Positions 1 to 6,519 of a DNA stretch of 9,674 bases are shown piece after piece. The notes beneath the pieces are model-generated. The model saw nothing but the letters and a program-made list of their open reading frames with translations, was not told the origin of the DNA and did no database searches. The stretch is taken from positions 1 to 9,674 of the forward strand of contig JAFLCF010000090.1 in the NCBI GenBank assembly GCA_017303735.1. Reading direction: 5' to 3'. Both the position numbers and the translations under genes were made by a program. How positions within the stretch are numbered: position 1 is the stretch's first letter; every line of letters starts with the position of its first letter. The DNA is from Anaerolineae bacterium. Its GTDB lineage: Bacteria > Chloroflexota > Anaerolineae > Anaerolineales > Villigracilaceae.

Positions 1-521
1 GTGGAATTCTTAAAGTAGATAGTTTTGTTAATCATCAAGTCGACCCCAAACTCATGGACGAATGCGGGCGTGATTTTGCCAAACGCTTTGCAAACGTGGG
101 TGCCACCAAAATTCTCACGGCTGAAATTTCTGGCATTGCCCCTGCCATTACCACCGGCATTCACATGGGGCTGCCCGTCGTGTATGCCCGCAAGACCAAA
201 CCCATCACCATGCCCGACCAGGTCTATCTCACCCTTGCCCCCTCCCACACGAAGGGACGCATGGTCGAGTTGATCGTCTCACCGGAATATCTCGCCAACA
301 ACGAAAAAGTCCTCATCATCGACGACTTCCTCGCCAGCGGGCAGACGATCTTAGGCTTGTGCCGTTTGGCTGAAGCCTCCGGCTCCAAGATCGTTGGCAT
401 TGGCGCTCTCATTGAAAAGATATTCGAAGGCGGGCGCGACGTGCTAAGTTCGATGGGAGTTCCGATTGAATCGATCGCCTGCATCAAGTCTTTGGATGAC
501 GGCAAAATCGAGTTTGTCTAG
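1..521 (+). CDS. xpt: Xanthine phosphoribosyltransferase, 5'-truncated by the window edge
   Basis: Cytoplasmic purine-salvage enzyme that converts xanthine plus PRPP to XMP and pyrophosphate. The reading frame (codons from base 3) is open to the left edge and begins GILKVDSFVNHQVDP, which lines up with the VLKVDSFLNHQIDP segment of Bacillus Xpt. The ATG at 54 is therefore internal, and roughly 17 N-terminal residues lie before the window. The PRPP-binding loop VLIIDDFLASGQT is intact at 309-347. Other family segments are visible: SGIAPAITTG, LPVVYARK, GIGALIEKIFEGGRD, and the C-terminal IKSLDDGKIEFV. The protein ends a few residues earlier than the Bacillus enzyme. It lies upstream of guaA, which uses its product XMP. 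Xpt genes are often controlled by a purine riboswitch, but the leader is outside the window and cannot be judged. A close relative such as adenine phosphoribosyltransferase is unlikely given the residue matches. Confidence 0.95.
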   Translation, partial: GILKVDSFVNHQVDPKLMDECGRDFAKRFANVGATKILTAEISGIAPAITTGIHMGLPVVYARKTKPITMPDQVYLTLAPSHTKGRMVELIVSPEYLANNEKVLIIDDFLASGQTILGLCRLAEASGSKIVGIGALIEKIFEGGRDVLSSMGVPIESIACIKSLDDGKIEFV

Positions 522-525
522 CTTC

Positions 526-564
526 ACGTTTCACTCTTCAAGAATCATTTAATAAGTGAAACGT
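526..564. repeat. Inverted repeat built of 7-bp units in the xpt-HIT spacer
   Basis: ACGTTTCACT (526-535) and AGTGAAACGT (555-564) are perfect 10-bp inverted copies with a 19-nt loop. The arms sit in 7-bp periodic sequence: TTCACGT, TTCACTC and TTCAAGA from 523, and GTGAAAC, GTAAAAC and GTGATAC from 556. No T tract follows, so it does not look like an intrinsic terminator. The last unit contains the GTG used as the start of the next gene. Confidence 0.7.
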
Positions 565-569
565 AAAAC

Positions 570-917
570 GTGATACACAAAATCCTCCATCTCCGTTTCA
601 TCGCCTTCCTCATCGGCTGGATATTCACCCATATGAGTTTTGCCATCCCTGTCAAACGCCTCCGCGAGACGCCGAACCTGATTGCGTTTCAGCATCCTTC
701 TCCCAGCTATAAGGTTCACTTGCTCCTCGTCCCGAAGCGACAGGTCCAATCGCTGGCTGATCTTGATCCGCAAGATACCGCTTTCCTGACGGAGCTATAT
801 TACACCGTGCAAAGCCTGGTGAAAGAGTTCGATCTCAAGGCATATCGCCTGATCGTCAACGGCGGAGAATATCAAGATTTTCCGCATTTGCATTTTCATT
901 TGATATCAGACGTCTAA
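570..917 (+). CDS. Small HIT (histidine triad) family protein with hydrophobic N-terminus
   Basis: A 115-residue HIT-fold protein, probably a nucleotide phosphoramidase, hydrolase or transferase acting on a nucleoside phosphate; the substrate cannot be read from sequence. The histidine triad is H106-L-H108-F-H110-L-I close to the C-terminus, with NGGEYQDFPHLHFH before it. The upstream core (RLRETPNLIAFQHPSPSYKVHLLLVPKR) matches the usual HIT beta strands. Residues about 9-26 are unusually hydrophobic (FIAFLIGWIF) and could be a membrane-associating segment or simply a buried helix. The GTG at 570 is the first start after an in-frame stop at 564-566 and has no good ribosome-binding site. The alternative ATG at 633 would remove the hydrophobic part and also lacks a clear site. 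It lies between two purine genes, which suits a nucleotide substrate but does not prove one. Confidence 0.85.
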   Translation: MIHKILHLRFIAFLIGWIFTHMSFAIPVKRLRETPNLIAFQHPSPSYKVHLLLVPKRQVQSLADLDPQDTAFLTELYYTVQSLVKEFDLKAYRLIVNGGEYQDFPHLHFHLISDV

Positions 918-920
918 TGC

Positions 921-983
921 GTCAAAGGTCGAAGGTCAAAAGTCAACAGACCTTCGACCTTTGACTTTCAACCTTCAACTTAG
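921..983. repeat. Nine consecutive heptamers that switch strand (17-bp perfect inverted repeat)
   Basis: The spacer before guaA can be cut into nine successive 7-bp units. Four resemble GTCRAAR (921-948; the fourth, GTCAACA, is imperfect). Five resemble the opposite-strand form RACYTTY (949-983; the last, AACTTAG, is imperfect). The switch creates a perfect 17-bp inverted repeat, GTCAAAGGTCGAAGGTC at 921-937 and its complement at 949-965, with an 11-nt loop. In RNA this would be a stable hairpin just upstream of the guaA ribosome-binding site. There is no T run after it, so a classical terminator is not supported. Confidence 0.85.
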
Positions 984-992
984 GATTTTTAC

Positions 993-2528
993 ATGAATTC
1001 AATCGCCATTCTCGATTTCGGTTCTCAATACGCTCAGATCATTGCTCGTCGTGTACGTGAATCGCAGGTCTACTGCGAACTCTTTCCATGGGATGCACCG
1101 CAGGAAAAGATCCTTTCGATCCAACCGAAGGGATTTATTTTGTCGGGCGGACCCAAGTCCGTGTATGAAGAGAACGCGCCTTTCATTCAAAATTTCATCC
1201 TCGAAAGCGGACTTCCCATCCTCGGCATTTGCTATGGGATGCAAGCCCTCACCCACGCGCTCGGTGGCAAGGTAGATCCATCCGCAGAGCGCGAGTATGG
1301 TCATGCAGAAATCCAAGACCTAATTCCTAATGTACTAACTACCAATATCACCAAGGTATGGATGTCTCACGGCGACAAAGTGACGCAATTGCCTGAAGGA
1401 TTTATTGCACTCGCCAAAAGTGGAAACAGTCCCTTCGCGGCGATGGGCGACATGAAACGCAAATATTTCGGCGTGCAATTTCATCCTGAAGTGAATCATA
1501 CGCAGAACGGAATTGAAGTTATCAAGCATTTCGCCGTCGACATCTGCGGTGTGACCCCCGATTGGACTCCTGCAAACATTATTGATGATGCTGTAGAAAA
1601 AATTCGTAAACAGGTCGGCAAGGAACGAGTCCTCGCGGCGGTTTCGGGCGGCGTGGATTCATCCGTTGCGGCGGCGTTGGTGCATAAAGCCATCGGTGAT
1701 CAACTCGTCTGCGTTTTTGTGGACACGGGTCTCTTGCGCGCGAATGAAGGCGCACAAGTAGCAGATGCCTTCCGCAATGGATTAGGTGCAGAGTTAATTA
1801 CAGTAGAAGCCAGCGCAGAATTTCTCGGCGCGTTGAAAGGACAAACCGACCCTGAAAAGAAACGCAAGATCGTTGGCGAGAAGTTCATCCGCATCTTTGA
1901 ACGTGAAGCAAAGAATGTGGGTCAGCCGAAGTTCTTGGTGCAAGGCACGATCTACCCCGATGTGGTCGAATCTTCTGGACCGGATAGAAGCAAGGCGGCA
2001 AAGATCAAGTCACACCACAATGTGGGTGGGCTTCCCGAAGACATGCAATTTGAACTTGTCGAGCCGTTACGTTATTTGTTCAAGGATGAAGTGCGATTGG
2101 TGGGTGAAGCTCTCGGCTTGAATCAAGGCTTGGTGTGGCGGCAACCGTTCCCCGGTCCCGGCTTGACCGTGCGCTGCCTCGGGGAGTGTACGCCTGAGCG
2201 TGTATCCCGTCTGCGGGCGGCAGATGCGATCCTTCTAGAGGAATTATCCAAAGCGGGTTTTCTTGGGAAAGGCGCACAGACCTCGCAAGCTTTTGTGGTT
2301 TTATTGCCGGTTCGTTCTGTGGGTGTGATGGGCGACATGCGCACCTATCAAGAAGCGGCGGCGATCCGTGCCGTGGCGACCGATGATTTTATGACCGCCG
2401 ATTGGGCACGCCTGCCTTTTGATTTACTGGCGAAAGTATCGAGCCGCATTGTAAACGAAGTAGAAGGCATCAATCGCGTGGTCTATGATATAACGAGCAA
2501 ACCGCCCGCAACCATTGAGTGGGAGTAA
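993..2528 (+). CDS. guaA: GMP synthase (glutamine-hydrolysing)
   Basis: Cytoplasmic enzyme that aminates XMP to GMP using glutamine and ATP, the last step of guanine-nucleotide synthesis. At 511 residues it is full length. The N-terminal class I glutamine amidotransferase domain (about 1-190) has the nucleophile C80 in GICYGMQ and the catalytic H164 and E166 in [12 protein letters not shown]. The ATP-pyrophosphatase domain carries the P-loop SGGVDSS at 218-224, followed by FVDTGLLR. The C-terminal dimerisation domain has the QPFPGPGL segment and ends with the typical [13 protein letters not shown]. The ATG at 993 has AGGA at 982-985 (7-nt spacer), and homology begins at residue 3, so the start is firm. 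It follows xpt and the HIT gene on the same strand. No riboswitch-like leader is obvious in the 75-nt spacer, only the heptamer hairpin. All key residues are present. Confidence 0.98.
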   Translation: MNSIAILDFGSQYAQIIARRVRESQVYCELFPWDAPQEKILSIQPKGFILSGGPKSVYEENAPFIQNFILESGLPILGICYGMQALTHALGGKVDPSAEREYGHAEIQDLIPNVLTTNITKVWMSHGDKVTQLPEGFIALAKSGNSPFAAMGDMKRKYFGVQFHPEVNHTQNGIEVIKHFAVDICGVTPDWTPANIIDDAVEKIRKQVGKERVLAAVSGGVDSSVAAALVHKAIGDQLVCVFVDTGLLRANEGAQVADAFRNGLGAELITVEASAEFLGALKGQTDPEKKRKIVGEKFIRIFEREAKNVGQPKFLVQGTIYPDVVESSGPDRSKAAKIKSHHNVGGLPEDMQFELVEPLRYLFKDEVRLVGEALGLNQGLVWRQPFPGPGLTVRCLGECTPERVSRLRAADAILLEELSKAGFLGKGAQTSQAFVVLLPVRSVGVMGDMRTYQEAAAIRAVATDDFMTADWARLPFDLLAKVSSRIVNEVEGINRVVYDITSKPPATIEWE

Positions 2529-2610
2529 TTCGATTTACGATTAGTTATGGTGGTCGAGTAACTCCGTGCCGTTTTCGCGGAGTGCATCGAGACCAGATCG
2601 GGAGATTGAC

Positions 2611-3519
2611 ATGAACTTCGATTACGGCAATATCTTAACCCGCTCGTTTCAGATTACATGGAAGCACAAATCATTCTGGCTTTTTATGATGTTCCCGACG
2701 CTGATTGCGTCGGTGATGTTCATTGCTTTTGCAGCGCCTGTGTTTCTTCTCAGCGAAAACAACGATGAAATGATGGGGCTAGCCTTTGCAGGCTGGGTGG
2801 GAGTGCTTTTTCTAGGGACCATCATCAACCTGGTCGTCAGCACGGCGGGGACCACGTCTCTAACGCTGGGCATCTTACGCGTCGAACGCGGCGAAGGCGC
2901 AACCTCGTTCTTGGATCTGGTGCGCGATGGCTTTCAATATTTCGGGCGCGCATTTGGCGCTGTAATGATCATTCAACTCAGCATCGGCGCGGTCTTTACG
3001 GTTTTCTTTCTATGTATTGCCATGCTTTCGCTGGTCACTATGGGGCTGGCATCCATTTGCTTACAGCCCATCACCCTCCTGCTTACTCCCTTTTCCTTTC
3101 TTGTCGTCGCAGTCATGGATGGCGCTCTGGTAGCGATCATTGATGAAGGTCTGGGGGCATGGGACGCCGTCAAACGCGCATTGGGTGTGGTGCGCGAACA
3201 TGTCTGGAAATTTCTGATCATCACCCTGATTGTCTATTTGGGCGTGTCTGTCTTTTCAGGGTTTTTCGTGGTTCCAGTTATGATCCCCGCCATGGCGCTG
3301 CCGATCATGATGGAGTCTGGCATGGAAATTGGCGCACAGGAAATTATAGTAGCGATGCTCGCATTCGCCTGCCTGTTCTTCCCGCTGATGTCAATTTTCT
3401 CCGGTGTGACCGGCGCCTTAATGACCTCGGTGCTGAACCTTTCTTACCTGCGGCTTACCCAAACGCCTGAGGCTGAAATTGTCGTTGCCCCAGAGTCTGC
3501 CAAAGACGCTACTTCCTAA
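2611..3519 (+). CDS. Multi-pass membrane protein, paralogue of the next gene; function unknown
   Basis: An integral membrane protein of 302 residues from ATG 2611. That start is preferred because GGGAG lies at 2600-2604 and because MNFDYGNILTRSFQITWKHKSFWLF then aligns with the N-terminus of the following gene. An upstream GTG at 2566 would add 15 polar residues without support. About six hydrophobic segments are visible, near residues 21-48, 54-80, 113-145, 148-178, 196-230 and 245-280. An amphipathic stretch (GAWDAVKRALGVVREHVWKF) precedes the fifth. The organisation recalls YciC-like or glycerophosphodiesterase-membrane-domain proteins of unknown function. That assignment is from pattern memory and is tentative. 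No catalytic motif is evident. The 82-nt spacer after guaA has a weak 6-bp hairpin at 2561-2583 and no convincing promoter. Confidence 0.8.
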   Translation: MNFDYGNILTRSFQITWKHKSFWLFMMFPTLIASVMFIAFAAPVFLLSENNDEMMGLAFAGWVGVLFLGTIINLVVSTAGTTSLTLGILRVERGEGATSFLDLVRDGFQYFGRAFGAVMIIQLSIGAVFTVFFLCIAMLSLVTMGLASICLQPITLLLTPFSFLVVAVMDGALVAIIDEGLGAWDAVKRALGVVREHVWKFLIITLIVYLGVSVFSGFFVVPVMIPAMALPIMMESGMEIGAQEIIVAMLAFACLFFPLMSIFSGVTGALMTSVLNLSYLRLTQTPEAEIVVAPESAKDATS

Positions 3520-3548
3520 TCTCTCGCCACGTACATAGGGTGACGAAT

Positions 3549-3567
3549 GAACGGAAAAATTCCGTTC
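3549..3567. repeat. Perfect 8-bp hairpin between the two membrane-protein genes
   Basis: GAACGGAA (3549-3556) and TTCCGTTC (3560-3567) are perfect inverted copies around an AAA loop, 30 nt after the stop of the first membrane gene. A T tract is missing on the plus strand, so it may be a weak or factor-dependent terminator, an mRNA 3' end protector or a protein site. I cannot tell which. Confidence 0.5.
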
Positions 3568-3583
3568 TCAACCACCTCCCAAG

Positions 3584-3612
3584 TGGACGGAAATCTTTGA
3601 GTAGTGTATGAT
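3584..3612 (+). promoter_or_regulatory. Candidate sigma-70-type promoter for the membrane/VWA-FHA/PP2C operon
   Basis: TGGACG at 3584-3589 (4 of 6 to TTGACA) and TATGAT at 3607-3612 (5 of 6 to TATAAT) are separated by exactly 17 bp. Transcription would start near 3619, giving a leader of roughly 45 nt before the ATG at 3663. It lies just after a hairpin, which is where a new transcription unit would be expected. This is a pattern match only; such matches arise by chance. Confidence 0.35.
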
Positions 3613-3662
3613 TTACCAGGTTTCACCCTGGGAGGAATCCCTGCACGTTTTTGGAGAATGTT

Positions 3663-4601
3663 ATGAAAATCGATCTTGGAAAGATACTCACCCGATCCTG
3701 GCAGATCATCTGGAATTACAAAGTTCTGTGGATCTTCGGGATTTTTGCAGGTTTCGCCAACAGCAATGGCGGCTCGAACAGCAATTCGGGTTCCTCCGGT
3801 AACGGCAACACCCCTTCCTTTGGCAACTCAGACCAATTTGTTGAACAGGCTGGCGAATTCTTCCAGCAATACATGCTCATCATCATTGCCGTCTGTCTCG
3901 TGATCCTCCTGCTCTCTTTCGCCTTTTACGCCCTCGGCATGATGGGACGCATTGGTCTTCTCAAAGGCGTCTACAAAGTGGAAGGCGGCGCAGCCTCACT
4001 GATGTTTGCCGAACTCTGGTCCGAATCCATGCCCTATTTCTGGCGCTTCTTCGGGCTGAACTTCCTTGTAGGTCTCGCCTTCTTAATAATATTGTTACCC
4101 GTCATCGTCATCGCCATCGCCACAGCTGGTATTGGGCTGGCTTGCTTGATCCCGCTTATTTGTTTGCTCGTTCCGGTTGGCTGGGCGGTGAGCATCATCC
4201 TCGAACAGGCGCAGGCTGCCATCGTCGCCGAAGACCTGACCATGATGGAAGGTTTCAAACGCGGCTGGGAAATTGCCAAGTCTGACATTGTCGGCATGAT
4301 CGTGCTCTCGATTGTGCTTGGCATCGGCGGCGGCATCATTGGGTTCGTCCTTGCCCTGCCTCTGATCGCCGCCATGCTTCCGCTGGTCTTCAGCATGGGC
4401 TCCTTCGATATGGGGACCACACTGCCTCAAATCCCCCCCACTGCATGGATCTCGCTTGTCTGTTGCGCCATCTATATGCCCATCCTTATTGGCTTGAGCG
4501 GCGTACTCACCGCCTACATGAAAACCGCCTGGGCGCTCTCCTACTTACAACTCACCAAACCCAACGAAAATACCCCGATCCTCTCGCAGCCTAATGCGTA
4601 G
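3663..4601 (+). CDS. Multi-pass membrane protein with Gly/Asn/Ser-rich loop; second paralogue
   Basis: An integral membrane protein of 312 residues. The ATG at 3663 is chosen because GGAG lies at 3653-3656 (6-nt spacer) and because MKIDLGKILTRSWQIIWNYKVLWIF matches the start of the preceding paralogue. A TTG at 3651 is less likely. After the first hydrophobic segment (about 18-33) comes a low-complexity polar loop of Asn, Gly and Ser (about 35-60). Further membrane segments follow near 75-98, 130-158, 160-182, 215-245 and 270-295. A polar stretch EDLTMMEGFKRGWEIAKSD before the fifth corresponds to that of the paralogue. Its last 8 nt overlap the start of the VWA/FHA gene, so the two are likely translated together. 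It could be a membrane partner or assembly factor for that protein, which is inference from gene order. No enzymatic motif is seen. Confidence 0.83.
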   Translation: MKIDLGKILTRSWQIIWNYKVLWIFGIFAGFANSNGGSNSNSGSSGNGNTPSFGNSDQFVEQAGEFFQQYMLIIIAVCLVILLLSFAFYALGMMGRIGLLKGVYKVEGGAASLMFAELWSESMPYFWRFFGLNFLVGLAFLIILLPVIVIAIATAGIGLACLIPLICLLVPVGWAVSIILEQAQAAIVAEDLTMMEGFKRGWEIAKSDIVGMIVLSIVLGIGGGIIGFVLALPLIAAMLPLVFSMGSFDMGTTLPQIPPTAWISLVCCAIYMPILIGLSGVLTAYMKTAWALSYLQLTKPNENTPILSQPNA

Positions 4602-6519
4602 AATTTTCCTTTCGCTTCTCTTTATAAGTTTCATCGTCACCGCCATCTCTGTCCCTGCCTCAGCGCAGGGACAGATTTCCGCTTCTGTCACACTCTACAA
4701 CGTAGATACATCCACCTTCCCGGTCATTACCGGATTGGTGGATGTAACCGACTCAACCGGAATCTTCGCCTCGGGACTCAAGCCGGAAGCTGTTTCTGTT
4801 CTCGAAAACGGACAGCCCCTCCCAGCCGATGCATTCATCGAAATGGCGATCCCTTTGCAGTTGGCAGTCGCCTTCAACCAAGGTGAAGCCCTCGATGCGC
4901 AAAACGCAAACGGCATTTCCCGCTTTCAACGCGTTTCACAGGTGATCGAACAATGGGCACAGGCACGCCCCGCCGACCTGCCCGACGACCTCAGCCTTGT
5001 CAGCCAGGCAGGTCCCGTCATCAATCACGCCTCCCCCGCTGATTTCGTCGTCGGCTTGCAGGGCTTCGAACCAGACCTGCGCACTGCAACACCCAACCTG
5101 CAATCACTCACTATCGCGCTGGATGTGGTCAGCGCCCAAACGCCGCGCATCGGGGTCAAGCGCGCCATCCTTTTCGTCACACCGCAAATGGAAGACCCCA
5201 ATCTGGCAGCAGCCCTCGAGCCGCTCATCCAACGTGCTGTTGAAAATAAGATCCGCGTCTTCGTCTGGTATGTGGATGCGAACACCACCTTCACCACCAC
5301 CAGCGCCGCCGTCTTCAACAACCTCGCCATTCAAACCGGCGGAAGCATGTTCCAATTCTCCGGCGAAGAACGCTTCCCCGACCCTGAAGTTTATTTCTCG
5401 CCCCTGCGCCGTATTTACAACCTATCCTATACATCTCGGTTGAACACTTCAGGCGACCACAACCTTGTGCTGCAAGTAAATCTGCCTTCCACAGGAACCG
5501 TCACCTCGCCCGCGCAGATGTTCAACTTAAGCATCCAGCCGCCGAACCCATTCCCGGTCGCGCCGTCTTTACAGATCACGCGACAAGCGCCGGAAGATGA
5601 TCCCTTCAACACCGAACTATTACTGCCCGAGTCACAAGAGATCGAGATCATCATCGAATTTCCAGATGGCTTCGAGCGTCCGCTCACCCGCACTGCCCTA
5701 TATGTAGACGGCGTCTTAATGGACGAGAACACCGCCGAACCCTTCACTAAATTCAATTGGGATCTGAAATCCTACACCCTCAGCGGCGAACATCAACTGA
5801 CCGTGGAAGCTGTGGATGTGCTCGGCTTGAGCAAGACCAGTATGCCTTTGCCTGTGCTTGTCACCGTCATCAAGCCGCCCAGTGGACCTGCCGCCTTCCT
5901 TGCAAAATATCGCACCCCATTGACCTTTGGTGCGATCGTGCTTGCGGGTCTTGTGCTCTTTGCCATCCTCCTTAGTGGACGGCTGCGCTTCCTTTCCCTG
6001 CGTGCCATGCAGGAGGAACGCCGCGTGCAGACCGATCCATTAACCCAGTCGATCGCGGCGCTGGCGGAACAGGTTGAACCGGCGGCAAAAGAGAAAAAGC
6101 CCAAACGGCAATCCAAGCCGAGGAAACCAAAAGCAGCCAAAACGTCGGAGGTGGAGGCGGCGGCTTTGCTGATCCGCATCCAAGCCGATGGGCAGCCTGC
6201 CGCCATCCAACCGATGGCACTGAACGGAAAAGAGATCGTGATCGGCACCGACCCGGTGCAATGCACGCAGATCCTAGATGACCCCTCGATCTCGTCGGTA
6301 CATGCGCGCATCCGTGCCACGGATGACGGCGGCTACCTTTTGCAGGATGTTCAATCGATTGCCGGCACCTGGGTTAATTACGAGCCGATCCCCCGCGAAG
6401 GCTGCCGATTAGAGCATGGGGATATGGTAAACTTTGGTCAACTAAAATATCGTTTCATGCTGCGGTCTTCACCTTTGCCGCGGACACCAAAAATCACCCT
6501 TTTGAACCCGGAAGAATGA
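4594..6519 (+). CDS. Membrane-anchored VWA-like / FHA domain protein
   Basis: A 641-residue protein. A signal peptide (positive MRR, hydrophobic core, likely cut after ASA at residue 24) directs about 400 residues outside the cell. This part has a short beta domain (about 28-85; VSVLENGQPL) and a von Willebrand A-like fold (about 86-290) with strands LQLAVAF at 88-94 and RAILFVTP at 190-197. A beta-sandwich-like region near 330-435 follows. One membrane segment spans about 442-460. A Lys-rich linker (499-516) leads to a cytoplasmic FHA domain (about 525-630) with S567-x-x-H570, GTWVN at 591-595 and LEHGDMVNFG. Known FHA domains bind phosphothreonine proteins. Here the metal-site DxSxS of VWA and the Arg of the FHA 'GR' pair are both replaced. 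The start overlaps the previous gene by 8 nt and has no ribosome-binding site, suggesting reinitiation. It is probably a signal-transducing or scaffold protein; ligand unknown. Confidence 0.85.
   Translation: MRRIFLSLLFISFIVTAISVPASAQGQISASVTLYNVDTSTFPVITGLVDVTDSTGIFASGLKPEAVSVLENGQPLPADAFIEMAIPLQLAVAFNQGEALDAQNANGISRFQRVSQVIEQWAQARPADLPDDLSLVSQAGPVINHASPADFVVGLQGFEPDLRTATPNLQSLTIALDVVSAQTPRIGVKRAILFVTPQMEDPNLAAALEPLIQRAVENKIRVFVWYVDANTTFTTTSAAVFNNLAIQTGGSMFQFSGEERFPDPEVYFSPLRRIYNLSYTSRLNTSGDHNLVLQVNLPSTGTVTSPAQMFNLSIQPPNPFPVAPSLQITRQAPEDDPFNTELLLPESQEIEIIIEFPDGFERPLTRTALYVDGVLMDENTAEPFTKFNWDLKSYTLSGEHQLTVEAVDVLGLSKTSMPLPVLVTVIKPPSGPAAFLAKYRTPLTFGAIVLAGLVLFAILLSGRLRFLSLRAMQEERRVQTDPLTQSIAALAEQVEPAAKEKKPKRQSKPRKPKAAKTSEVEAAALLIRIQADGQPAAIQPMALNGKEIVIGTDPVQCTQILDDPSISSVHARIRATDDGGYLLQDVQSIAGTWVNYEPIPREGCRLEHGDMVNFGQLKYRFMLRSSPLPRTPKITLLNPEE

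Noticed and set aside
54..521. ATG at 54 as the true start of xpt
   Set aside because: The frame is open upstream to the window edge and encodes conserved Xpt residues (KVDSFVNHQVDP) before this Met.
921..965. Pre-guaA hairpin as a riboswitch or intrinsic terminator
   Set aside because: It has no T tract and no purine-aptamer features; the period-7 structure explains the pairing better.
2566..2610. GTG at 2566 as the start of the first membrane protein
   Set aside because: The added 15 residues are polar and unsupported; ATG 2611 has a good ribosome-binding site and matches the paralogue's N-terminus.
3631..3636. GGAGGA as a ribosome-binding site for a leader peptide
   Set aside because: No ATG, GTG or TTG lies at suitable distance in a frame that gives a distinct product; the nearer GGAG at 3653 serves the ATG at 3663.
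3608..3802. 64-codon frame beginning ATG at 3608
   Set aside because: It runs into the membrane-protein gene in another frame, has no ribosome-binding site and its product resembles nothing.
4034..4430. Two long minus-strand frames inside the second membrane-protein gene
   Set aside because: Low-complexity Met/Asp-rich translations are the mirror of hydrophobic codons on the plus strand; the plus-strand gene has clear start, paralogue and coupling.
5793..6320. 175-codon minus-strand frame within the VWA/FHA gene
   Set aside because: It is antisense to a region with a convincing membrane helix and FHA domain; its Ser/Arg-rich product has no recognisable domain.
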